Positions 14,101-23,828 of a stretch of DNA of 64,000 bases are shown piece after piece. How positions within the stretch are numbered: the stretch's first letter is position 1; each line of letters opens with the position of its first letter. Source of the DNA: Lineus longissimus (Eukaryota; Nemertea; Pilidiophora; Heteronemertea; Lineidae); NCBI RefSeq assembly GCF_910592395.1, contig NC_088312.1:496001-560000 (forward strand), written 5' to 3'. The position numbers and the translations under genes are program-made. Under the pieces are notes generated by a model. It ran no database searches. It worked only from the letters and a program-made list of their open reading frames with translations, and was not told the DNA's origin.

Positions 14101-17100
14101 TGCTGCACTACAGGTGGGTTCCAAAACTTCATGGTCAATTTCAAAGATTCTATAACAATCAGGGGGCGTGCCTCTGGTGCACCCCCTTGGATACGCGCCT
14201 GATAAACGTTCATGGATGAAAAATAGAAAGAAAGCTTTTGAAAAAAGACGAAAAATAAGATTCGCCAGGGTTTGAATCTAATTCGAATCCGCGCCTGATA
14301 AACGTTCATGGATGAAAAACGGAAAGAAGACCTTTTAAAAAAACGAAAAAATAGACATTCGCCGGGGTTCGAACCCATGACCACCCAATCTAAAGCGCAG
14401 CGCTCTAACCGCTGAGCTATCAGGGCGTTCATGTTTGACGTGAGATATTCGGCAATCTGAAGACAGGCCTTAGGGTACGCGCAATGATTGTGGCTAGGTC
14501 ACGCTGGCGGAAGAGTAATTGGGTGCAAATAGTTCCAAGGTAACCGTATAACTCAATATTACTATAGATATTTCTTAAAATATCGTATATATATAGCTCG
14601 GTGATTTTATTGAAAATGTTTGCAGTTGATTTAAATGTTTGAATGGTTTAAAAACAAAATTTTTAGAAGCGAGGTCAACAGGGTCAAAAGAAATAGTTTT
14701 TGGCGCCAATGATGTCGGCAATGGCAGATTTGAATTAAGATTCGAGTCGATTCTTTTGGAAGCCGAAAGGGCGGATGCACAGGGCAATTGCATTTAGAAA
14801 GCTCCGCCGACTGATAGTCAAACCATTCCCTGGAGTGCACGAAAACCTGCAATCAGGGTGTACTTCAGCTTGAAAAGTTCGCGGGTGAAGGGGTTTTTTT
14901 CATGATGATATTGATAATGATAATAATGATGATGGTTTAAGAGCGCTGGCGGATCCAGGAACTGGAAGAAGAGGGAGTGTGCACTGCATTTCTCATCAAA
15001 ATTGCTGCACTACAGGTGGGTTCCAAAACTTCATGGTCAATTTCAAAGATTCTATAACAATCAGGGGGCGTGCCTCTGGTGCACCCCCTTGGATACGCGC
15101 CTGATAAACGTTCATGGATGAAAAATAGAAAGAAAGCTTTTGAAAAAAGACGAAAAATAAGATTCGCCAGGGTTTGAATCTAATTCGAATCCGCGCCTGA
15201 TAAACGTTCATGGATGAAAAATGGAAAGAAGACCTTTTAAAAAAACGAAAAAATACATTCGCCGGGGTTCGAACCCATGACCACCCAATCTAAAGCGCAG
15301 CGCTCTAACCGCTGAGCTATCAGGTCGTTCATGTTTGACGTGAGATATTCGGCAATCTGAAGACAGGCCTTAGGGTACGCGCAATGATTGTGGCTAGGTC
15401 ACGCTGGCGGAAGAGTAATTGGGTGCAAATAGTTCCAAGGTAACCGTATAACTCAATATTACTATAGATATTTCTTAATATATCGTATATATATAGCTCG
15501 GTGATTTTATTGAAAATGTTTGCAGTTGATTTAAATGTTTGAATGGTTTAAAAACAAAATTTTTAGAAGCGAGGTCAACAGGGTCAAAAGAAATAGTTTT
15601 TGGCGCCAATGATGTCGGCAATGGCAGATTTGAATTAAGATTCGAGTCGATTCTTTTGGAAGCCGAAAGTGCGGATGCACAGGGCAATTGCATTTAGAAA
15701 GCTTCGCCGACTGATAGTCAAACCATTCCCTGGAGTGCACGAAAACCTGGAATCAGGGTGTACTTCAGCTTGAAAAGTTCGCGGGTGAAGGGGTTTTCTT
15801 CATGATGATTATAGGGCCGTTTAGACGACAGGCGAAAAGACCGCATTCGGATCGAATCTGGATGAATCCGGATTAAAACCACCCAAGGCGATGGTACCTT
15901 TTTAGTCCGGATGCAACCACATTGATCCGGATCTTTTTGCGTTTACACGACGAAAAATTAATCCGGATTCGGGACGCATCCGGATTTTTTCGCGTCGTCT
16001 AAACGGCCCTATTGATAATGATAATAATGATGATGGTTTAAGAGCGCTGGCGGATCCAGGAACTGGAAGAAGAGGGAGCGTGCACTGCATTTCTCATCAA
16101 AATTGCTGCACTACAGGTGGGTTCCAAAATTTCATGGTCAATTTTAAAGATTCTATAACAATCAGGGGGCATGCCTCTGGTGCACCCCCTTGGATACGCG
16201 CCTCAAAACGTTCATGGATGAAAGTAGAAAGAAAGCTTAAAAAAAACGATATAAGATTCGCCAGGGTTTGAATCTAATTCGAATCCGCGCCAGATAAACG
16301 TTCATGGATGAAAAATGGAAAGAAGACCTTTTAAAAAAACGAAAAAATAGACATTCGCCGGGGTTCGAACCCATGACCACCCAATCTAAAGTGCAGCGCT
16401 CTAACCGCTGAGCTATCAGGGCGTTCATGTTTGACGTGAGATATTCGGCAATCTGAAGACAGGCCTTATGGTACGCGCCATGATATAGCTGGCATGGAAT
16501 TCGTCTCTGAGATAAACATTTTGATTCTAATGACAGGCCGGGACACTTGACTGGTCAAAGTTAGAGTAAGAAGTGAGAGATGGAGAACTCCCGGAGAGAG
16601 ATCCCTAGTGGTAGGTAAGATGCTCTCTAGTAGGGCAAGCATGAACTGGAGACAAAACGGTCTGATGAACCTTCTAAATTCTTGTCCTTTCGTCCTCACT
16701 TCCAGCGAAAGATTGTAACCAGTTTCTATGCAGAGGTGGACAGTTGTGTCTGGACAACGCGGGCCTGGTGTGCGAGGACCTGAAGAACTACTGCATCGAC
16801 AACTCTCTCATATGTAACAACGTGCCCAATTGCGGCACATTCGATGCGAGTGATGAGAAGCAATGTAAGTTCAGGTGGCAAAACCTAGATCGTGTCTTCG
16901 GGAGAAGACATAATATCGACCGTTTAGAATCCTCAAATCAATCGCCACGCCGGCCATTTAGAAACCCCAAGGAGTTATAACCGGCCTGCCTAAGTAAATT
17001 TGTGCTTGAATGGTTCTTAGGAATGGTTATTGAAATTCATCGTGATCTAAAAGAACCTTGGGAAGGACATGAACAAATTCGTTCCATGATAAAGTTGCGG

Positions 17101-17644
17101 TCTCTGTCATGATATACTTTTGTGATCTGTCTGACGAAAGAATATGCCGCATGATTTTTGTCACTGTGGTGCCACCTGGAATTTCACGTAAACCATTTAT
17201 TTCTCTGTTTCAGGTCTGGGTCCTTTCATCAACAGGACCATCATCATCGCCATGTCAGTCATCGCCTTCCTCGTGGTCGCCATAGTAATAACTGTCACCA
17301 TCTACATCACCTACCGTAGAGGGATATTGTGCATCAAGCCCGCGCCGAAAGTGAAAAGCATGAGCGTGAAACTACGACGCTTGGAGAACAGTCCAACAGA
17401 GAGACGGAGCAAAGCATTGAACTCACACTCTCACGAAGATAAAATTAAAACGTTTGAATCAGAGAAAAATAACACGCATTTAACTATGAATTCTAATTCT
17501 AAGGAACAGAATAATTTAAATACTGATTTAGATTTGGCGGAGTCACCGGGGCAGATACGGCGGGGAGATCGCGGCCTGGAGAAGAACTCGTACCATCTCA
17601 TTGTCAGTTGCCATTCGGACGATGAGAATGTTGAAAAGGTATGA
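8156..17644 (+). CDS. NETO-like CUB/CUB/LDLa single-pass membrane protein (5' end missing)
   Basis: Seven exons join in phase: 8156-8336, 9707-9897, 11213-11398, 11603-11747, 12173-12288, 16706-16864 and 17214-17644 (stop TGA at the end). The ~469 visible residues show CUB1 (starts FKCEYRFSS, with the SPNFP...YP signature), CUB2 (CGADYMTGNGG, SPGFP), an LDL-receptor class A module ending DASDEKQC, one hydrophobic span (AMSVIAFLVVAIVITVTIYI) and a basic then acidic cytoplasmic tail ending ENVEKV. This CUB-CUB-LDLa-TM order is that of Neto proteins, known as auxiliary subunits of kainate-type glutamate receptors. The start codon and signal peptide are not found. The first exon could instead begin at 8133. 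The tail end is duplicated downstream at 20031-20195. A SOL/LEV-10-type CUB protein is the main alternative; the receptor partner is inferred from the family only. Confidence 0.75.
10700..10789. mobile_element. 90-bp palindromic MITE, pogo/Tigger-like ends
   Basis: The element reads tacagtggaacccc at the left and its reverse complement, ggggttccactgta, at the right. The arms continue inward with a gaccac / gtggtc and ggtaacgcgacca / tggtcgtgttacc match, so the whole 90 bases can fold into a hairpin. Ends of the form TA-CAGTGGAACC are typical of pogo/Tigger-related elements, which insert at TA. It lies in the intron between the CUB1 and CUB2 exons of the NETO-like gene. No coding capacity. Confidence 0.7.
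13458..13525 (-). repeat. tRNA-derived SINE head, unit 1
   Basis: On the minus strand the sequence begins gccctgatagctcagcgg and ends ggttcgaaccccggcg. This contains a pol III A box (tagctcagcgg) and B box (ggttcgaaccc) at tRNA spacing. The acceptor stem does not pair and the T stem is imperfect, so this is a tRNA-derived repeat, not a functional tRNA. Unit 1 carries one change in the D-arm (ctcaccgctgag instead of ctaaccgctgag on the plus strand). Confidence 0.7.
14360..14427 (-). repeat. tRNA-derived SINE head, unit 2
   Basis: Second copy of the tRNA-like segment, with intact A and B boxes and the same unpaired acceptor ends. Confidence 0.7.
15260..15327 (-). repeat. tRNA-derived SINE head, unit 3
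   Basis: Third copy. It differs near the 5' end on the minus strand (caggtcg instead of cagggcg on the plus strand); both internal promoter boxes are kept. Confidence 0.7.
15811..16012. mobile_element. 202-bp MITE nested in repeat unit 3
   Basis: Perfect 19-base terminal inverted repeats, atagggccgtttagacgac, begin at 15811 and close at 16012, and the arms keep pairing inward (gcgaaaa / ttttcgc, ccggat motifs repeated four times). The sequence is absent from the same place in units 1 and 2, where catgatgatattgataatga is uninterrupted, which dates the insertion after the array formed. The site duplication is at most 2-3 A/T bases. No coding capacity, so a transposase from elsewhere would have moved it. 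Confidence 0.88.
16356..16423 (-). repeat. tRNA-derived SINE head, unit 4 (partial unit)
   Basis: Fourth copy, in the truncated last unit, with one change (aaagtgcagcg for aaagcgcagcg on the plus strand). A and B boxes are intact. Confidence 0.7.
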
Positions 17645-18800
17645 CACGCAGTGGCGGCTGGAAAAACTTTTTTACTGGTTGTATAAAGATGTATATAAAA
17701 TTATGATACTGTATGATCTAATAGTCTGAAAGACCATGTTGTACATATATCACATTCTAATAATGGTGGCGCAGTTTTAGGCGGGAGAATATTAGGCGCC
17801 ATTCGTCTACGGGACACATCCTGCCTAAGACTGTTACTCGCAACGTCACAACCAGAAGACAATCACTAGAGGGTTTATTTAGTTACTTTATCTTAGATTA
17901 TTGTCGGTATAAAGGCATCATTAGGATTACCATAACAGTCATCCATGTCATCAGTATTTGAATACTCCAGGGAAAGGGTGAAAATCTGCATCCATTAAGA
18001 CCGTAGAATAAGAGAGCTTATGGGATTTATCTATACGCTGTGATATGTCTGCTTTATCTTTAACAACCTGACTCCTGTGGCTGCGTGGCACAACCTGACC
18101 TCCTGACAATAGCACATCCTTAAAAGTCACTAATATCGTGACGTCTAGAGGTTGTCCTTGGATGATCGGTTGTGTATGCGACTGTAAGCTTGGTTCTCTC
18201 TTCCACTACCATGTTATCGACGTCTTTCTATTGAAACTTCCATCGGATCTCCAAAGAATAAGAATCTATAGTTCGTACGTTTTTCAATGAGACTATTCTA
18301 GGAGTATAACCCAAGTTTATCCAAATTAGTTAGATGATCACCAATGAACACCAACAATGTGTAATCAGTGCTTGCTGGGGTAGAATACCTGAAGGCATAA
18401 ATAGTATTTCAGCTAAATGACTCTTGGCATAGGTGCTATGGTCATCGAAAAGTTGGATGTTCCATGGTTGCACGATGTGCAGAACAATAACTTTTATAAA
18501 CAAGCACAAAGACGACAATTGATAGCATAATCGGATATTTCCAAAACTAGTCTTCCTTTCTCTAGAGGCTTTATCAAGAAAATCCTATTCGAAACAATAG
18601 TGATTGAATATTCGATCAGCAGAAGCTGTTTCAGAATGTTCTTGCTGGACAACACTAGCGTGCGAGGGGCGGGGTTTGGCAGACCGAAAGAGCGGCACAT
18701 CCGCCGTCTTCCCAACTCGCTCGAGAAATGACATGCGCCGCCACAACTACACTGAATCGGTCTTGGCTGAACTCCCCGCTCTCGTTTGGTCCTGCTCTCG

Positions 18801-18980
18801 CAGTGTCGGCAACACAGCGGAGCTGCCAAAGCCGATTTAGCCAGGCTGTGATTGTCCATCTCTATCACCTGTTGGTAGGTCGGGGGAGCAGTCAGGTCCA
18901 ATTTGGTCGTGTCGTGACTGTCACATCTTTCTCTTAGTGTCCTCAACGCAGTTGAACTGCCAAGGTTGATTTGGCGTCAC
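18801..18980 (+). repeat. Three degenerate ~68-bp minisatellite units (duplication copy 1)
   Basis: The stretch gtcggcaacacagcggagc, then gccaaagccgattt and ccaggctgtgattgtc with catctctatcac, matches the ~68-bp unit of the array at 46788-47592 (ttggcaacacggtggagcag, ccaagactgatttgg, ctggctgtgactgtc, catctctctcac). Two more divergent units follow at about 18867 and 18939. They look like old, decayed relatives of the fresh array. Confidence 0.65.
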
Positions 18981-19539
18981 TTGTGTGGGCAAATTCACAC
19001 ACCTCACGTGGCCACTGTTGTTTATTGTTGTGTTGCTGATTACTTTTACCTCCAAAAAAACTTTGATTTTACTTCTTGTGTTTTGGTTGTATTGATTGAT
19101 ACGCTGTCATGTGCCTCTTCCAAAATCATACACTGGGCAAAATCTGTAGGAACATTATTTGTCATGGAATCGAACTTCTGATAGAAGCTGATATTTCCTG
19201 TTAGTGTTAGATGGACCATTTTTGAGAACAGGTGAGAATTGCATCTGACGTTGATAAGGTGTGGACAATGACTTGACTGAGAGTTTAGATCTGCTTTGGT
19301 CATTAAGTTTGTTACAAACAGAACAAGCTTTGGTATAGACACGATCATGTAACTGTCTGTGAATACCATACATGAGTGCATTTATAGAACTTTTATAAAT
19401 AAATTAGTCTCTTATATAATCATTTATCCTATTCATTGATCGTATCTCGCCCTCCTTGGTTGTGAAACCCACCGCCACCGCGTCAAGGCTGTTTCTGGCC
19501 ATGGGTGGTCTTTAGAGGATGTCCCTTACAAAAGATGTG

Positions 19540-19665
19540 TCTCAATTCCACCATGGTAAATCTACAATTCATCATGGTAAACAGACAGCACTTCACCATG
19601 GTGAATTGGGACGGTGAGAAATATTTACCATGGACAGCATGGTATCTGGTCCTACTGACGAAATC
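19540..19665. repeat. Cluster of nested CCATGG palindromes
   Basis: Within ~120 bases there are ccaccatggtaaat, catcatggtaaac, the perfect 14-base palindrome ttcaccatggtgaa, and atttaccatgg. The outer pair (ccatggtaaat / atttaccatgg) is an exact 11-base inverted repeat around the central palindrome. The same cluster is present in the second duplication copy (from about 22090). No function is evident. Confidence 0.5.
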
Positions 19666-20030
19666 TGGAAGCACCAAAAACCGCATATCAAGAACAGTGC
19701 ACTGACTATGGACAACAATGCAGGAGAAGACTTGTCACAACCTGGCAAAAACATCACAGGTTTCAGATGACTACATCACCATGGTGCTTGGGTCGTCACT
19801 GCCAAAAAAGTGTGACTTACCATTTCTTTGAACCACTGAATGCAAGGTTTCTGCTGCAGCCAGGCTGGCCAATATGGACAAGGGTGATTGTGACAGTGGC
19901 AAGAGATGGTTCAAGGTGCTCACTGATAATCCCCACTGACCAACAACAGAGACAAACAAACAACAAAGCTTGATTTACGGGCAGTTTCTAATGTGGAGTT
20001 TAATTTCTTACAAAACTGGTCCTCCAGGAT

Positions 20031-20195
20031 TTAACTATGAATTCTAATTCTAAGGAACAGAATAATTTAAATACTGATTTAGATTTGGCGGAGTCACCGG
20101 GGCAGATACGGCGGGGAGATCGCGGCCTGGAGAAGAACTCGTACCATCTCATTGTCAGTTGCCATTCGGACGATGAGAATGTTGAAAAGGTATGA
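20031..20195 (+). pseudogene. Duplicated fragment of NETO-like terminal exon
   Basis: Repeats the last ~55 codons of the NETO-like tail (from MNSNSKEQNNLNTDLDL to the stop at 20193-20195) with no amino-acid changes seen. It lacks the splice acceptor and the membrane-span part of the exon, because the duplication boundary falls inside the exon. It therefore cannot be spliced on as a normal last exon, and would be retained only as downstream sequence of the gene. Confidence 0.85.
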
Positions 20196-21349
20196 CACGC
20201 AGTGGCGGCTGGAAAAACTTTTTTACTGGTTGTATAAAGATGTATATAAAATTATGATACTGTATGATCTAATAGTCTGAAAGACCATGTTGTACATATA
20301 TCACATTCTAATAATGGTGGCGCAGTTTTAGGCGGGAGAATATTAGGCGCCATTCGTCTACGGGACACATCCTGCCTAAGACTGTTACTCGCAACGTCAC
20401 AACCAGAAGACAATCACTAGAGGGTTTATTTAGTTACTTTATCTTAGATTATTGTCAGTATAAAGGCATCATTAGGATTACCATAACAGTCATCCATGTC
20501 ATCAGTATTTGAATACTCCAGGGAAAGGGTGAAAATCTGCATCCATTAAGACCGTAGAATAAGAGAGCTTATGGGATTTATCTATACGCTGTGATATGTC
20601 TGCTTTATCTTTAACAACCTGACTCCTGTGGCTGCGTGGCACAACCTGACCTCCTGACAATAGCACATCCTTAAAAGTCACTAATATCGTGACGTCTAGA
20701 GGTTGTCCTTGGATGACCGGTTGTGTATGCGCCTGTAAACGGTTCTCTCTTCCACTACCATGTTATCGACGTCTTTCTATTGAAACTTCCATCGGATCTC
20801 CAAAGAATAAGAATCTATAGTTCGTACGTTTTTCAATGAGACTATTCTAGGAGTATAACCCAAGTTTATCCAAATTAGTTAGATGATCACCAATGAACAC
20901 CAACAATGTGTAATCAGTGCTTGCTGGGGTAGAATACCTGAAGGCATAAATAGTATTTCAGCTAAATGACTCTTGGCATAGGTGCTATGGTCATCGAAAA
21001 GTTGGATGTTCCATGGTTGCACGATGTGCAGAACAATAACTTTTATAAACAAGCACAAAGACGACAATTGATAGCATAATCGGATATTTCCAAAACTAGT
21101 CTTCCTTTCTCTAGAGGCTTTATCAAGAAAATCCTATTCGAAACAATAGTGATTGAATATTCGATCAGCAGAAGCTGTTTCAGAATGTTCTTGCTGGACA
21201 ACACTAGCGTGCGAGGGGCGGGGTTTGGCAGACCGAAAGAGCGGCACATCCGCCGTCTTCCCAACTCGCTCGAGAAATGACATGCGCCGCCACAACTACA
21301 CTGAATCGGTCTTGGCTGAACTCCCCGCTCTCGTTTGGTCCTGCTCTCG

Positions 21350-21529
21350 CAGTGTCGGCAACACAGCGGAGCTGCCAAAGCCGATTTAGCCAGGCTGTGA
21401 TTGTCCATCTCTATCACCTGTTGGTAGGTCGGGGGAGCAGTCAGGTCCAATTTGGTCGTGTCGTGACTGTCACATCTTTCTCTTAGTGTCCTCAACGCAG
21501 TTGAACTGCCAAGGTTGATTTGGCGTCAC
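21350..21529 (+). repeat. Three degenerate ~68-bp minisatellite units (duplication copy 2)
   Basis: Exact counterpart of 18801-18980 carried along by the 2.55-kb duplication. Confidence 0.65.
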
Positions 21530-22776
21530 TTGTGTGGGCAAATTCACACACCTCACGTGGCCACTGTTGTTTATTGTTGTGTTGCTGATTACTTTTACCT
21601 CCAAAAAAACTTTGATTTTACTTCTTGTGTTTTGGTTGTATTGATTGATACGCTGTCATGTGCCTCTTCCAAAATCATACACTGGGCAAAATCTGTAGGA
21701 ACATTATTTGTCATGGAATCGAACTTCTGATAGAAGCTGATATTTCCTGTTAGTGTTAGATGGACCATTTTTGAGAACAGGTGAGAATTGCATCTGACGT
21801 TGATAAGGTGTGGACAATGACTTGACTGAGAGTTTAGATCTGCTTTGGTCATTAAGTTTGTTACAAACAGAACAAGCTTTGGTATAGACACGATCATGTA
21901 ACTGTCTGTGAATACCATACATGAGTGCATTTATAGAACTTTTATAAATAAATTAGTCTCTTATATAATCATTTATCCTATTCATTGATCGTATCTCGCC
22001 CTCCTTGGTTGTGAAACCCACCGCCACCGCGTCAAGGCTGTTTCTGGCCATGGGTGGTCTTCAGAGGATGTCCCTTACAAAAGATGTGTCTCAATTCCAC
22101 CATGGTAAATCTACAATTCATCATGGTAAACAGACAGCACTTCACCATGGTGAATTGGGACGGTGAGAAATATTTACCATGGACAGCATGGTATCTGGTC
22201 CTACTGACGAAATCTGGAAGCACCAAAAACCGCATATCAAGAACAGTGCACTGACTATGGACAACAATGCAGGAGAAGACTTGTCACAACCTGGCAAAAA
22301 CATCACAGGTTTCAGATGACTACATCACCATGGTGCTTGGGTCGTCACTGCCAAAAAAGTGTGACTTACCATTTCTTTGAACCACTGAATGCAAGGTTTC
22401 TGCTGCAGCCAGGCTGGCTAATATGGACAATGGTGATAGTGACAGTGGAAAGAGATGGTTCAAGGTGCTCACTGATAATCCCCACTGACCAACAACAGAG
22501 ACAGACAAACAACAAAGCTTGATTTACGGGCAGTTGCTTATGTGGAGTTTAATTTCTTACAAAACTGGTCCTCCAGGATGGGAACCAACAATAAATACAA
22601 TAATACAACCGAATGTACAGAGACATGAATTAGAAGGAGACAATGCCAATCAAAACTTGGTCATTTTCCATTCAAACATACAAAATTAAATGCTTAGAAA
22701 AACATGATGTTCAGAATAAAAAATAAACATACCGGAAGTGGCATCTTGCCTCCCAGCTGTTGAGTTGACGAGTATT

Positions 22777-23028
22777 CCATACCCTGAAGCAAGTGCACTT
22801 ACTCCATACCCTGAAGCAAGTGCACTTACTCCAAAACCTGAAGCAAGTGCACTTACTCCATACCCTGAAGCAAGTGCAATTACTCCAAAACCAAAAGCAA
22901 GTGCACTTACTCCAAAACCTGAAGCAAGTGCACTTACTCCATACCCTGAAGCAAGTGCAATTACTCCAAAACCAAAAGCAAGTGCACTTACTCCATACCC
23001 TGAAGCAAGTGCACTTACTCCAAAACCT
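22777..23028 (+). repeat. 27-bp minisatellite, nine units plus a partial
   Basis: Nine 27-base units alternate between ccataccctgaagcaagtg and ccaaaacctgaagcaagtg, each followed by ca(c/a)ttact; a variant with ccaaaaccaaaagcaagtg appears twice. Because 27 is a multiple of three, all frames stay open: the plus-strand frame at 22738-23076 reads as nine-residue repeats (YPEASALTP / KPEASALTP). Higher-order order YP-YP-KP-YP-KPK-KP-YP-KPK-YP suggests block duplication of two to four units. No splice signals or start context argue strongly for translation. Confidence 0.9.
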
Positions 23029-23603
23029 CAAGTTGTATTACATGTAAAGGGACACGTAATGCCATCAGAGCATTAATTAGTGAGGCCCATCCTGGTCTGA
23101 GAGTTTACATATTCCGATTGAATGGCTTTGTCTTGAGTGAATTCAGAGAATACTCACCAGGACACATCAACAGGCATTAGAACACTAAAGTTTCTTATCT
23201 AATAGAAACCCCAACCCTCCCCACCCCAATTCTATCCAAAGGCCACCAACCACAAAAAACTAAATACTAAATAGGCCAAACATGCCAATTAGGTTGTAGC
23301 TTTAACAAATTACAGTCAAAGACTCAAACTCAAAGAAATTCAGCCATTTAAACATCATTAACAGAAGCAACTTTCATGAAAACGTGAGACACATGATCTT
23401 TTAGAAAACGATCCTCCTGACTCGTAAAGCATGCTGAAGGCGGTGTTGTAAGATTTGTCATACTAATATTAACAGCACCAATCTCAAACAACACCATGTG
23501 CTCAAAACCTAAATGCACCTAAATGCAACTGTCATACAGCTGAAAGGGCCCCTCTCCTTGTACCTGGCCCTCCCCCTGGAGCTCATGAGATACTGGTCCA
23601 ACA

Positions 23604-23622
23604 CCCCCCCCCCCCCCCCCCC
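23604..23622 (+). repeat. 19-base C homopolymer
   Basis: Uninterrupted run of C between senataxin 3' flank and the 27-bp minisatellite. Length is likely to be inaccurate in the assembly. Confidence 0.8.
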
Positions 23623-23828
23623 AACCCCACTGGCTTTCCATAAACCAAATACAAGTGTAAGAGAGCCAGAAATGGCCCCTCTGCTGGAGCTCATGAATGT
23701 GATGTAATGAGTGGAATGTGACGTGATGAGTACTTGAGTGCAGAAAGAATTCAAGCATAACACTATCAAGGCCGAGACATAAAATCTTCAGGCAAGGCCA
23801 CACACAGTACAGTGTTTGTTTTATCTCC

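Larger units (their letters stand above)
13372..16485. repeat. Tandem array of ~900-bp units carrying tRNA-like boxes
   Basis: Units begin with tttgaatctaattcgaatcc at 13372, 14271, 15173 and 16267. The first two periods are 899 and 902; the third is 1,094, or about 892 once the 202-bp insertion at 15811 is removed. The fourth unit stops after about 220 bases near 16485. Units are nearly identical, differing by scattered single changes. Each full unit also contains an internal near-repeat of its own beginning (cgcgcctgataaacgttcat), so the unit itself looks like a composite. The array sits wholly within the large intron between the last CUB2 exon and the LDLa exon of the NETO-like gene. Confidence 0.9.
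17480..20030. repeat. 2.55-kb tandem duplication, copy 1
   Basis: This block is repeated at 20031-22579 with roughly a dozen visible differences (about 99.5% identity). It starts inside the last coding exon of the NETO-like gene and covers its final ~55 codons, the 3' UTR and about 2.3 kb beyond. The join between copies (ctccaggat followed by ttaactatga) has only an 'at' in common with the outer boundaries, pointing to a microhomology or replication-slip event rather than recombination between repeats. Apart from the NETO tail I recognise no gene inside; a 150-codon minus-strand frame (18494-18946) occurs in both copies but overlaps old minisatellite units. Confidence 0.95.
20031..22579. repeat. 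2.55-kb tandem duplication, copy 2
   Basis: Second copy of 17480-20030, offset by 2,551 bases at its start and 2,549 at its end because of a small deletion near 20740 (gtaaacggttc versus gtaagcttggttc). Differences cluster towards the 3' end (around 22420-22535). High identity means either a recent duplication or two alleles placed in series by the assembler; sequence alone does not decide. Confidence 0.95.

Noticed and set aside
14094-14432. 112-residue minus-strand frame over the tRNA-like segment (MNALIAQRLERC...)
   Set aside because: It is a conceptual translation of the tRNA-derived repeat (AQRLER...GSNPG is the usual reading of A and B boxes) and recurs with breaks in each unit.
13458-16423. 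Four functional tRNA genes
   Set aside because: A and B boxes are present, but the acceptor stem does not pair and the T stem is imperfect in every copy.
18494-18946. 150-residue minus-strand frame, repeated at 21043-21495
   Set aside because: It overlaps decayed minisatellite units, has no recognisable domain, and its preservation in both copies only reflects the recent duplication.
22711-23031. Cys-rich minus-strand protein (FWSKCTCF repeats)
   Set aside because: Antisense reading of the 27-bp minisatellite; a period divisible by three leaves several frames open at once.
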